NCBI GenBank assembly: GCA_036509255.1
Contig: DATCFY010000011.1
Coordinates: forward strand, 15,640 to 79,639
From: RYN-230 sp036509255
GTDB taxonomy: Bacteria > Actinomycetota > Actinomycetes > Streptosporangiales > Streptosporangiaceae
Direction: 5' to 3'
Length of the DNA stretch: 64,000 nt
How positions within the stretch are numbered: position 1 is the first letter of the stretch; the number at the start of each line of letters is the position of its first letter. Under the pieces are notes generated by a model. The model saw only the letters and a list, made by a program, of their open reading frames with translations, searched no databases and was not told the origin of the DNA. A program made the translations under genes and the position numbers. Below are positions 24,616 through 33,124 of the stretch, piece by piece.

Positions 24616-25017
24616 ATGGACTCACTGACCAAGGGATCGGGCATCGCCGTCAGCGCACTCATCGCGGCGACGGCCACCGTCTTACTGCTGCTGCCCGGGC
24701 ACCCGCGAGCCGCGCCCGGGGTCATGATGGCCACGGCCGCGGCGACATCGTCGTCGGGCACGCCTGAGCCGAGCCTGCAGCTCCCGGACACCAGCACGCC
24801 CGCTCCTGGCCGCCCGGCGGCCGGAGCGCGCCCGGCCTGCCGTGCCACAGGGACGCACGACGGCCGGGCCCGGGCGGCCCGCACTGGCCAAGGCCGCCAC
24901 AGCGACGAGCCTGCGCAGGTCAGAGCCGGATCATGCCCTTCCCCCCGGGCGCACCGGCACCACGACGCTCCCGGGCGGTTACCGGTTTACCGGGGAATCC
25001 ACCCAGAATTGCCCTGA
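24616..25017 (+). CDS. Small putative exported protein
   Basis: A 133-residue frame that starts after GAGGGGAC with good spacing. The N-terminus has a short polar stretch and a hydrophobic segment (IAVSALIAATATVLLLLPG) like a signal peptide or anchor. The remainder is Pro/Ala/Arg-rich with no recognisable domain, and its later part has the look of out-of-frame composition. It ends 20 bp before a sigma factor gene on the same strand. Real but hypothetical, or truncated by a frameshift. Confidence 0.4.
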   Translation: MDSLTKGSGIAVSALIAATATVLLLLPGHPRAAPGVMMATAAATSSSGTPEPSLQLPDTSTPAPGRPAAGARPACRATGTHDGRARAARTGQGRHSDEPAQVRAGSCPSPRAHRHHDAPGRLPVYRGIHPELP

Positions 25018-25036
25018 TGAGTTCTAACGTGAGGCC

Positions 25037-26548
25037 ATGCTCGACCGCGACATTGTGGCCGCCATCGTGGCAGGCGACCCGGCGGGACTCGAAGCCGCCT
25101 ACGACCGCTACGCGCCGAGCCTCTATGCCTACTGCCAGTCCCTGCTCACCGAACCTGCCGATGCGGCTGACACAGTCCAGGACACGTTCATCATCGCCGC
25201 GGCCAAGCTGTCCGCGCTCCGCGACCAGGACCGGTTGCGGCCCTGGCTGTACGCGGTGGCCAGGAACGAGTGCCGACGCCGGCTCCGGTCCGCGGGCAGA
25301 GCCACCCTGCTCGACGAGGCGGCCGGGGTGACCGACGACACGGCCGACCTCGGGGCAGACCTGGAACAGGCGCAGCTCCGCGAAATGGTCTGGTCGGCGC
25401 TGGCCGGTCTCACCGCCAGCGAGCGGGAGATCATCGAGCTGAACCTGGGGCACGAGCTGGACGGCGCCGACCTGGCCGACGCGCTCGGCGTCCCGCGCAA
25501 TCAGGCACACGCCATGGCCTCACGGGCCCGGGCTCATTTTGAGGCGGCGCTCGGCGTCCTCCTGGTGGCTCGTTCCGGCCGGGACGCCTGCCCTGAGCTG
25601 GCCGGGATGCTGGAGGGCTGGGACGGGCGGCTCACCGTGCTGCTCCGCAAGCGGGTCGGGCGGCATATCCGGCGCTGCTCCGTCTGCGGGGACCGGCAGC
25701 GCCGCGAGCTCAGCCCGGTCGCCCTGCTGAGCGCGCTGCCCGTGGCCGCGCTGCCGGCCGCCCTCCGCCACCAGGTGCTCGGCCTCATCTCGGACGGCTC
25801 ACCCGGGGCTGTAGCCCAGCGGCTGGCGGTCGGGCAGCGGGTGGGCCCGCTCGGGCCCGGGGGCTTCCCTCGTCCTCTCGACCCGCCGTCCCCCGTCCAC
25901 CTGCACCACCTGGCGCATGGGACGGCGTACGCGCGGGGCGGCGCGGCCGTCGGCGGGGCCGCGATCGTCGGTGGCGCACTGGTCGGCGGCGGCCTGCTGC
26001 ACCATCCCGGACCGGCCCAGCCGCCCGGGGCGAGGCCAGCGCTGCCCTCCAGCAGCGCGCCGCCCGTAGCGGGCTCACCCTCGGCGCCCGCGTCCGGCGC
26101 GGGCGGCGCCGGGGACGGGGCTACCTCGCCCGGGCCGAAGGTGCTGCGCTCCGGGAGCGCCGGTGCCAGCACCAAACCGGCCGCGCCAGGCGGCACCCCG
26201 GCCCCGGCCACCACCTCAGCGGCTCCCGCGCCCGCGATATCCGCCGTGGTCGCGGGCACCCTGACCGTGTCACCCGCCAGCCTGGGGCTCAAGCTGTCCC
26301 TGGCTGGCCTGTGGACCGGGACGCTGACCCTGACCGCCCACGGAGGCCCGGTGTCCGCCTACCACGTCGCGGTGCCCGTGCCGCTGCTTCAGGACCTCAC
26401 CCTCAGCCAGGTGTCCGGATCACTGGCCGCCGGGCAGAGCGTCCGCATCACCGTGACCGCCGCCGGGGGTGCCCTGTTCTCTACCGCTCTGCTGACCGTG
26501 AGCCCCGGCAGCCTCAGCGTCCCGGTCACCTATAACCTGCTCGGCTAG
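25037..26548 (+). CDS. ECF sigma factor fused to zinc-finger and membrane-anchored extracytoplasmic domain
   Basis: A 503-residue fusion. Residues 1-85 are sigma region 2 (AYDRYAPSLYAYCQSLL, RLRPWLYAVARNECRRRL) and 115-175 are region 4. Residues 185-217 follow the anti-sigma zf-HC2 pattern (Cys185 ... His210-x3-Cys214-x2-Cys217). A Gly/Ala/Val-rich membrane segment lies at about 301-321, followed by a Pro/Ala linker and a C-terminal beta-rich domain (residues about 400-503). Sigma and anti-sigma functions are thus apparently on one chain, as in ECF groups with membrane-anchored extensions. A close paralogue follows 83 bp downstream. Release of the sigma part would require a conformational change or proteolysis. 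Confidence 0.85.
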   Translation: MLDRDIVAAIVAGDPAGLEAAYDRYAPSLYAYCQSLLTEPADAADTVQDTFIIAAAKLSALRDQDRLRPWLYAVARNECRRRLRSAGRATLLDEAAGVTDDTADLGADLEQAQLREMVWSALAGLTASEREIIELNLGHELDGADLADALGVPRNQAHAMASRARAHFEAALGVLLVARSGRDACPELAGMLEGWDGRLTVLLRKRVGRHIRRCSVCGDRQRRELSPVALLSALPVAALPAALRHQVLGLISDGSPGAVAQRLAVGQRVGPLGPGGFPRPLDPPSPVHLHHLAHGTAYARGGAAVGGAAIVGGALVGGGLLHHPGPAQPPGARPALPSSSAPPVAGSPSAPASGAGGAGDGATSPGPKVLRSGSAGASTKPAAPGGTPAPATTSAAPAPAISAVVAGTLTVSPASLGLKLSLAGLWTGTLTLTAHGGPVSAYHVAVPVPLLQDLTLSQVSGSLAAGQSVRITVTAAGGALFSTALLTVSPGSLSVPVTYNLLG

Positions 26549-26631
26549 CGGCGGGAAATCAGGATGGCTGGTTCGGCCTGATTCGGCCGGACTCAATCCG
26601 AAAACTCCCGCCAGGCCATAGCGTTGATCGC

Positions 26632-27993
26632 ATGCGTGACGGGGACTTGGTGGCGGCGGTCGTTGCGGGCGATCCGGCGGCGCTGGCAGCGGCCTACGAT
26701 CAGTTCGCTCCGGCGTTGTACGGGTATTGCCGGTCGCTGCTGAGTGAGCCCGCTGACGCGGCGGGGGCGGTCCGGGACACCTTCGTGGTGGCCGAGGTGA
26801 AGCTGCCGCTGCTGCGTGACCCGAGCCGGCTGCGGCCCTGGTTGTACGCGGTGGCCCGGAACGAGTGCCGGCGCCGTCTGCACGGCGACGGCGCCGCCGT
26901 CCGGCTCACCCCGGACGAGTACGGTGATGGCGAGACGACCGCCGACCTTGGCCTGGCTCTGGTCGAGGCGCAGCAGCGGGAGATGGTGTCGTCAGCGCTG
27001 GGCGGGCTGGACCCGGGAGACCGGGAAATTGTCGAGCTGAGCCTGCGGCACGAGTTCTACGGCGCGGATCTGGCGGACGCGCTGGGGGTGCCGCGCAACC
27101 AGGCGCAGGCCCTCACGACCCGGGCGCGGACCCGGTTCGAGACCGCGCTGGGCGCGCTCATGGTGGCCCGCTCCAGTGTGGGTTCATGCCAGGAGCTGTC
27201 CTGGATCCTGGGGGACTGGGATGGGGAGCTGACCGCCCCGCTGCGCAAGCAGGTCCGGCGGCACGTCAGTACCTGCGAGATCTGCGGCGAGCACCGGCGG
27301 CGCCAGGTCAACCCGCTAGCCCTGCTCAGCGTGCTGCCCGAGCCCGTCCTGCCGGAGAGCCTGCAGCATGAGGCGCTCAGCCTGCTCGCGGACACCTCGC
27401 CCGACGCGGCCGAGGAGCGGGCGGTGATCGCGGACCGGGCCGAGCCGTTTGCCCGGTCCGGGTTCCCGGTGCCGCTGGACCCGCTGGCGGCACGCCGGGG
27501 GCCGGCCGCGTTCGTGCCAGCCGCCGGGGTGCTGGTCGCGGTGTTCGCCGTGTTCGGCGGCGGGGCTATGCTCGCGGCGAACACGCTGCACCACGGGACC
27601 CCCCCGGTCAGTTCCGCGGTAGCGTCCGCTGTCCCGTCCGCTCAGGCGGCGCCCGCAGTCAACACGCCCAAGCCGTCGCTTTCCGGGCACAAGAAGGCGC
27701 ACGGGAAGCACGGTGCCAGCGCGCGGGGAAGCGGCACCGCGTCCTACACACCGGGGGCCGGGAAGTCCGGGGGATCGTCCAGGCCGGCCAGCCACCCGTC
27801 CTCGGCGAAGCCCTCGAAGTCCAGGCACACGACCCCGCCGACCACCACGCCTCCGACGTCGGCCGCGCCCACCACCGTGCCGCCGACGACTGTGCCGCCG
27901 ACCACCACCCCGCCGACCACCACCCCGCCGACCAGCGGCACCAGCTCCGGCGGCGTGCTCGGGACGATCATCGGCTGGCTGGGTGCGCTGTAG
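26632..27993 (+). CDS. Paralogous ECF sigma factor with zinc-finger and membrane anchor
   Basis: A 453-residue paralogue of the preceding gene, colinear through the sigma and zinc-finger parts (VVAGDPAALAAAYDQFAPALYGYC; Cys186 ... His211-x3-Cys215-x2-Cys218). The membrane segment is at about 292-317. The external part differs: a Lys/Ser/Pro tail with TTPPTTTPPT-type repeats replaces the beta domain, ending in a hydrophobic GTIIGWLGAL. The shared sigma part and different outer part suggest duplication followed by sensing divergence. RNA polymerase binding regions look intact. Confidence 0.83.
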   Translation: MRDGDLVAAVVAGDPAALAAAYDQFAPALYGYCRSLLSEPADAAGAVRDTFVVAEVKLPLLRDPSRLRPWLYAVARNECRRRLHGDGAAVRLTPDEYGDGETTADLGLALVEAQQREMVSSALGGLDPGDREIVELSLRHEFYGADLADALGVPRNQAQALTTRARTRFETALGALMVARSSVGSCQELSWILGDWDGELTAPLRKQVRRHVSTCEICGEHRRRQVNPLALLSVLPEPVLPESLQHEALSLLADTSPDAAEERAVIADRAEPFARSGFPVPLDPLAARRGPAAFVPAAGVLVAVFAVFGGGAMLAANTLHHGTPPVSSAVASAVPSAQAAPAVNTPKPSLSGHKKAHGKHGASARGSGTASYTPGAGKSGGSSRPASHPSSAKPSKSRHTTPPTTTPPTSAAPTTVPPTTVPPTTTPPTTTPPTSGTSSGGVLGTIIGWLGAL

Positions 27994-28088
27994 CGGCACC
28001 GCGTCACGAAGATCCATATTCTGAACCCTGGGCAGCCCTCAGACGGCGGTTGAGCCGCGGCGGCTAGCCTCGGACGGCGGGAGCCGCG

Positions 28089-29699
28089 ATGACCGCTGAG
28101 CCGGACCTGATCAGCCTGCTGTATCACGCGGACTGGAGGCAGCTCAGCCTGTCGGCCGAGGTGAACGACGGGTCGGCGCTGCTGATCGCGCCCGGCCGGC
28201 GTTACCGGCTGCAGACCCCGGACTACCTCACGGGCTGCGACGGTGACCGCCCCTGGAAGCTGTGCCAGGACGATGCCGAAGACGAGGACGAGGGGACGGT
28301 GCGCTGGTTCAGCGGGCCCGAGCCGCCGCTGCGCTCGTTGCTCTGCCCCGCCTGGCTGCTGAAGAGCTCCCGCCTGGAGGTGACCGGGCACGTGAGCGTA
28401 CTCGGGCGCGACGCCTTGCAGGTGGTGGCCACCAGGGAGCAGGGTCTGCGGGGCACGAAGGGACCGGATCGGTTCCGGGTCGGCCGGACTGAGGCCCTCG
28501 TGGACGCCGAGCTTGGCATCCTGCTGCGCCTCGCCCGGACCGACGGCACGGAGGAGGACGGCGGCGCGGGACACGGCAGCGCGGGAGACAGCGGCGAGCG
28601 ATCCGGAGTCATTGAGCTGGTCAGCTTGGATCTCAGCCCGGTCATCGACCCGGCCCAGTTCGCCCCGCCACCGGGATGCCTGATCGGGGAAAGCCTCGGG
28701 GAGAGCCTCGGTGGAGGCGGTCTGCCCGGGCAGACCGTGAAGACCATTGCGGGGCTGGCCGCGGGTGCCCTCGGCGCGTGGATCAGGTACTCGCCGTCCG
28801 GTCATCGCCAGCCCCCGGACATCACCGAGGCGGCGATCCCGCCCGAGGATCCGGCGCCCGAGCCATCACCCGACGGCTGGCCGTCCGGGCCGCAGGTCAG
28901 CGACGAGATCCTGCATCTGCTCCACGGCAGCGGCGCCGCCCGCCTGCCCGGCGGCGGGGCCACCGGGTTCGCGGCCACCAGGCACGTGTGGCTCGACATC
29001 GGCGCGATGCTGTCCCGGATCCCGCCAGCCGCGCGCCGGGCCGGCTTCGGCGGCCTCGGCCTGCTGGCTGACTCGATAGCCGAACAGCCGTCCGCCTCCC
29101 ATCTGGTGTCCGCGGTCCGGATCTGGGGCCCGGGCCAGTACCAGGTCGACTTCCGCTCCAAGCCGCGCGACGGCGCGACCAGGATCGTGTGCGACGGGCA
29201 GCGCCGCTGGCGGGTCTACCGTGACAAGGTCACCGTCGGCCCGGCGGAGCCGGCGCCAGGCAACCTGGGGTATCTCACGGACCCGTCCTGGCTGCTGGAA
29301 TGCCGGCTGTCCGGCGGCGAGCAGGTCACGGCCGGTGACCGCCCGGCGTTCCGCATCAATGTCGCCCGTGGGGATGCGCAGTGGTCGGTCCCGCTGATGT
29401 TCCCCGCAACGGTGGCGGTCGTGGACGCCGAACTCGGTGTCCTGCTGCGCCTGACCTCCTACCTGGGCGGGAAGCCCGTGCAGCGGGACGGGCTCCAGGA
29501 CATCACGCTCGAGCCTGGTGGTTTCCGGGCCGACATCCCATCCGATTTGCCGGTCTCCGAAGAGGACCGCCCTTCGGAGCGGGCCGGCCGCAACTCGGTC
29601 AACATCCCGCTGACGGTCGCTCGCGTCGTCGCACAGCAGGCCGCCACCGGAGCGGCCCAGGCCGCCCGGAACATCCTCCGGCGCTTCGACAGTCGCTGA
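28089..29699 (+). CDS. Uncharacterised protein with two related LolA-like halves
   Basis: A 536-residue soluble protein without a clear signal peptide. Two halves align with each other: each has a segment ending in VDAELGxLLRL (about residues 140-155 and 440-455), preceded by 'LL ... L.G...GR/DR.A..' strands. This resembles the actinobacterial LolA/MucB-like lipid-binding fold, but the match is weak. It follows the two sigma fusion genes by 95 bp on the same strand and may belong to their regulon. No catalytic motif is visible. Confidence 0.65.
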   Translation: MTAEPDLISLLYHADWRQLSLSAEVNDGSALLIAPGRRYRLQTPDYLTGCDGDRPWKLCQDDAEDEDEGTVRWFSGPEPPLRSLLCPAWLLKSSRLEVTGHVSVLGRDALQVVATREQGLRGTKGPDRFRVGRTEALVDAELGILLRLARTDGTEEDGGAGHGSAGDSGERSGVIELVSLDLSPVIDPAQFAPPPGCLIGESLGESLGGGGLPGQTVKTIAGLAAGALGAWIRYSPSGHRQPPDITEAAIPPEDPAPEPSPDGWPSGPQVSDEILHLLHGSGAARLPGGGATGFAATRHVWLDIGAMLSRIPPAARRAGFGGLGLLADSIAEQPSASHLVSAVRIWGPGQYQVDFRSKPRDGATRIVCDGQRRWRVYRDKVTVGPAEPAPGNLGYLTDPSWLLECRLSGGEQVTAGDRPAFRINVARGDAQWSVPLMFPATVAVVDAELGVLLRLTSYLGGKPVQRDGLQDITLEPGGFRADIPSDLPVSEEDRPSERAGRNSVNIPLTVARVVAQQAATGAAQAARNILRRFDSR

Positions 29700-29758
29700 C
29701 CGCCGCCCGGCCGCCGCCCCGGGCCGCGCCTCGCGACCGTCGCGCCCGGCAGGCCGCC

Positions 29759-30796
29759 TCAGGAGACGGTGGGGACGCCAGCGTCGGCGCGGAGCAGGGC
29801 GGCGGCCATCCGCAGCGAGACGAGCTTGCCGAACGCCGCGTCCCGCGGAAGGTACTTCATGCCGCAGTCCGGGGCGAGCACGATCCGCTCCGCGGGCACG
29901 TACTTCAGCGCCCGGCGCGCCCGGGCGACGATCTCGGCCGGGTTCTCCACGGTCTCGTCACCCAGGTTGAGGACGCCCAGGATGATCGTCTTGCCGTCCA
30001 GGTGGGTGAGGATCTCGCAGTCCAGCCCCGACTGCGCGGTCTCGATCGAGACCTGGTCACAGACACAGTCGGCCAGTTCGGGCAGGAACGAGTAACCGGA
30101 CGGCCGCTCGTGGATGATCGCGGCGTAGCCGAAGCACAGGTGCACGGCGGTCGTCCCGGTGATGCCTTCCAGGGCCCGGTTGATCACCCGCACGCCGTAC
30201 TTGCGGGCCTCGTCCGGGCGGGCCTGCAAGTAGGGCTCGTCGAGCTGGACGATGTCCGCACCCGCATTGAACAGGTCCGCGACTTCCTCGTTGACCGCCT
30301 CGGCGTAGCCGAGGGCGAGGTCCTCGGTGCTGGTGTAGTAGTCGTTCTGGGCCTGCTGGGCCATCGTGAACGGCCCTGGCACGGTGATCTTCACGGTCCG
30401 GCGGGTGACGGTGCGCAGGAACTCCACGTCTCCCACCTCGACCGGGTGGCGGCGGCGTATCGGGCCGGTCACCCGGGGTACCGGGTTCGGCTCGCCGCTG
30501 CGGTCCAGCGCGGTTCCGGGGTTGTCGATGTCCACCCCGTCCAGGGCCGTCGCGAACCGGTTTGAGTAGCTCTCCCGGCGGATTTCCCCGTCGGTGATGA
30601 TGTCCAGGCCGGCTCTTTCCTGGTCCCGGACAGCCAGTTCGGTCGCGTCCCGCTGGGCCTGCTCCAGGTACTCCGGGGCGACCCGCCACAGTTCGGTCGC
30701 ACGGACCCGGGGTGGGAACCGGCCGCGCAGCCGCGCGCGGTCGATGAGCCAGTCGGGCTGGGGGTAACTGCCGACCAGGGAGGTGGGGAAGAGCAT
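29759..30796 (-). CDS. MetE-core cobalamin-independent methionine synthase-like protein
   Basis: A 345-residue protein made only of the catalytic C-terminal barrel of MetE (UroD/MetE-like). Zinc ligands are visible: His219 and Cys221 in VHLCFGY, Glu252 in SIETAQS and Cys311 in APDCGMK. Other family motifs are TDGEIRRE and QLDEPYL. It lacks the N-terminal folate-side domain of full MetE. Such short forms can use other methyl donors, including methylcorrinoid proteins in some archaea. A role linked to the corrinoid system 12 kb away is speculative. Confidence 0.8.
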   Translation of the reverse strand: MLFPTSLVGSYPQPDWLIDRARLRGRFPPRVRATELWRVAPEYLEQAQRDATELAVRDQERAGLDIITDGEIRRESYSNRFATALDGVDIDNPGTALDRSGEPNPVPRVTGPIRRRHPVEVGDVEFLRTVTRRTVKITVPGPFTMAQQAQNDYYTSTEDLALGYAEAVNEEVADLFNAGADIVQLDEPYLQARPDEARKYGVRVINRALEGITGTTAVHLCFGYAAIIHERPSGYSFLPELADCVCDQVSIETAQSGLDCEILTHLDGKTIILGVLNLGDETVENPAEIVARARRALKYVPAERIVLAPDCGMKYLPRDAAFGKLVSLRMAAALLRADAGVPTVS

Positions 30797-30855
30797 GACA
30801 GCCAGAATGTCAGATTGATCGCCACCGCGCAGCCCCCGCCCACTGCGCAGCCCTG

Positions 30856-32154
30856 CTACCGCGCAGCCCCGCCACCGCGCAGCCCGCCGAGGTCCCGGCG
30901 CGGGATGATCTCGGGCTGGCCCGCGACCTCGGTGCTGACCAGCCGCCTGGTTACGCTCAGCGGCCCGAGCCCGGACAGCGCCTCGGTCACCCGCGCGGCC
31001 AGCCCGGGGGCGGCGGCGGTGGACTCGGCCAGCCCGACGGCCGAGACGCCGGCCAGCCAGGACGGGACGATCTCGGTGACGTCCGCGATCACGTTGGCCT
31101 TGGCCCGGTTCGACCGGGCCAGCGCGGTCAGGTGCCGGGTGTCCGGGTCGTCCTCGTTGCCCAGCACCAGGACCAGGTCACTGGAGGTGGCTACGGTCCG
31201 CACGGTCTCGGCCCGGTCGGACGCCGCGTAGCAGAACCCGTCCGGGTCCGGGCCGCGCAAGGCGGGGAACCGGGACCGCAGGGCCGCGGTCGCGATTGGG
31301 GTGTCCTCAACCGGGACACCGGGCACCAGGACGTAGGAGACCCGCCGCGGGTCCGCGACCTGGACCGCGCCCGCTCCGACCCGGGTCTCGGCCAGGATGG
31401 CGTGATCCGGGGCCTCGCCCAGGATCGCGGGCAGCACCGCGAGGCCCGACTGCCCAATGAGGACCACCTGATCACCACGCTCCGCGAACCGGCGGGCCTC
31501 AGCCTGCACCCCGGCCACCAGGGGGCAGGTCGCGTCGATCACGTCCAGGCCACGCTCGGCTGCCTCAGCGCGCATCCTGGAGGCGACGCCGTGTGCGGGG
31601 ATCAGCACCGTGGCGCCGGCGGGTATGTCATCCAGCGAACGGGCGAAGACCGCGCCGTTCTTTTCCAGGTCCGCGCAGGCTTGCGGGCTCGCCATAAGCT
31701 GCCCGCACACGTAGACCGGGCCCCAGGCCAGCGCCTGCCGGGTCGCCTCGAGGGCCCGCCGTGCGCCCGGGCACCACGGGCTGACCGCGCTGAGCAGGCG
31801 CCTGGTCCCGCCGACCGCGGCCCATTCCTCGACCGCGCTGCGAGCCGCGGCCATCGCCACGCCGTCCACGCTGCTGGCCGCGGCGCCGATCGCGGTGGCC
31901 GTGCCGTCGTTATGCAAGACGGTGGTGACGAACAGGGCCGCGCCGTCATCCGTCTGGGACGCGTCGCCTGACCGCGGCACTGGCGCGTACCGCACCCGCA
32001 CCCCCCGGCGGTACAGCAGCCCGCCGACCAGGGGTGCGGCCGGGCAGGTGAGCCGGCCGTGCGCCGGGTCGCCGATCTCGGTGGCGACCAGCACCTCGCC
32101 CGGGGCCACCACCGTTCCGGGCGCCAGGCATTCGCGTGCACTCGATCGGATCAT
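30856..32154 (-). CDS. IspH/LytB paralogue with N-terminal extension and altered active site
   Basis: A 432-residue protein. Residues about 120-390 match IspH (4-hydroxy-3-methylbut-2-enyl diphosphate reductase), including all three [Fe-S] cysteines: Cys128 (SPWCPG), Cys210 (DATCPL) and Cys308 (GFCYAAS). His188 (PAHGVA) corresponds to E. coli His74. Other substrate residues are missing: the VRHxxVHN segment (His41) reads VCGQLMAS, the GHxxHPE segment (His124, Glu126) reads GQSGLAVLPA, and the SxN pair reads NED. About 120 extra residues precede the domain. It is probably a reductive iron-sulfur enzyme on another substrate. ATG 32154 was chosen; the frame extends to 32214. Confidence 0.78.
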   Translation of the reverse strand: MIRSSARECLAPGTVVAPGEVLVATEIGDPAHGRLTCPAAPLVGGLLYRRGVRVRYAPVPRSGDASQTDDGAALFVTTVLHNDGTATAIGAAASSVDGVAMAAARSAVEEWAAVGGTRRLLSAVSPWCPGARRALEATRQALAWGPVYVCGQLMASPQACADLEKNGAVFARSLDDIPAGATVLIPAHGVASRMRAEAAERGLDVIDATCPLVAGVQAEARRFAERGDQVVLIGQSGLAVLPAILGEAPDHAILAETRVGAGAVQVADPRRVSYVLVPGVPVEDTPIATAALRSRFPALRGPDPDGFCYAASDRAETVRTVATSSDLVLVLGNEDDPDTRHLTALARSNRAKANVIADVTEIVPSWLAGVSAVGLAESTAAAPGLAARVTEALSGLGPLSVTRRLVSTEVAGQPEIIPRRDLGGLRGGGAAR

Positions 32155-32269
32155 GGACGCGCATCCCCCTGGTGTCCCCGCGTGGCGGCCTGCTCGGCGA
32201 TGGCCGACCCGCATCTGCTGGCCCGCCAGCGATGGCCGGCCACCCCGATGATGCGGCCCGCCGGGCCGT

Positions 32270-32579
32270 AGCGTCCGCTGTCGTCCCCGTTTCCTCGCGG
32301 ATCAGTCTAGTGATGCCGAAGCCGCAGCGTGTGTACCTGGTCACGCGTCGTGTCGGACATGGCGCATAGGGTAGAAGAGGCTATACGCTACTATCTCAAT
32401 CGGAATTAAATGATTTAGTGCTCAGGGGAATTGAGCCTGCCGGGGCCGGGACGACCAGATGCGAGGTTTGCCCGTTCAGTACCGTCGGCACCGGGGGAGT
32501 ACAGAAGATGAGCATGGCCCCTCGGGGTACCAAAACGCCGTACGGACCCGGGGTGCACCAATCAGAGAGGACTGGCGCC
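32270..32579. other. Long leader/intergenic region before carbonic anhydrase
   Basis: About 300 bp with an AT-rich core (ctatacgctactatctcaatcgg) that could hold a promoter near 32380-32400, leaving an untranslated leader of about 170 bases. Its G-rich and paired-looking segments did not match any riboswitch I know. An in-frame GTG at 32418 exists, but conserved protein sequence begins only at 32580. Confidence 0.4.
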
Positions 32580-33068
32580 ATGACCGTTACCGATGAGCTG
32601 CTGGCTAATAACGAACGCTACGCGGAGTCTTTCCCGGGCCAGCTGCCGCTCCCGCCCTCGAAGCAGCTAGCCGTGGTGGCCTGTATGGACGCGCGGCTGA
32701 ACGTCTATGACATTCTCGGCCTCCACGACGGGGAGGCGCACGTGATCCGCAACGCGGGCGGGGTGGTCACCGACGACGAGATCCGCTCGCTCACGATCAG
32801 CCAGCGGCTGCTCGGCACCCAGGAGATCATCCTGATCCACCACACCGACTGCGGGATGCTGACCTTCACCGACGACGACTTCAAGGCCAGCATCCTGAAG
32901 GACACCGGCATCAAGCCCGAGTGGGCCGCGGAGGCCTTCCCCGAACTCGATGAGGATGTCCGTCAGTCCATCGGCCGGATCAAGGCCAGCCCGTTCATCC
33001 CGCATAAAGAGTCAATCCGTGGCTTCGTCTTCGACGTGGCCACCGGCAAGCTCCGCGAAGTCTCCTAG
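32580..33068 (+). CDS. Beta-class carbonic anhydrase
   Basis: A 162-residue cytosolic beta-carbonic anhydrase (CO2/bicarbonate interconversion). Zinc ligands are Cys35 in CMDARL, His88 and Cys91 in HHTDCGM; Asp37 and Arg39 form the catalytic dyad. GAGAGG precedes the ATG. The length fits the short mycobacterial/Streptomyces type. It ends converging on the PAC2 gene. Confidence 0.92.
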   Translation: MTVTDELLANNERYAESFPGQLPLPPSKQLAVVACMDARLNVYDILGLHDGEAHVIRNAGGVVTDDEIRSLTISQRLLGTQEIILIHHTDCGMLTFTDDDFKASILKDTGIKPEWAAEAFPELDEDVRQSIGRIKASPFIPHKESIRGFVFDVATGKLREVS

Positions 33069-33124
33069 CTCCCGGCACGACCGCAGCGGCCGGATCAGCG
33101 GCCGACGGGATGGCGGCAGCAGGG

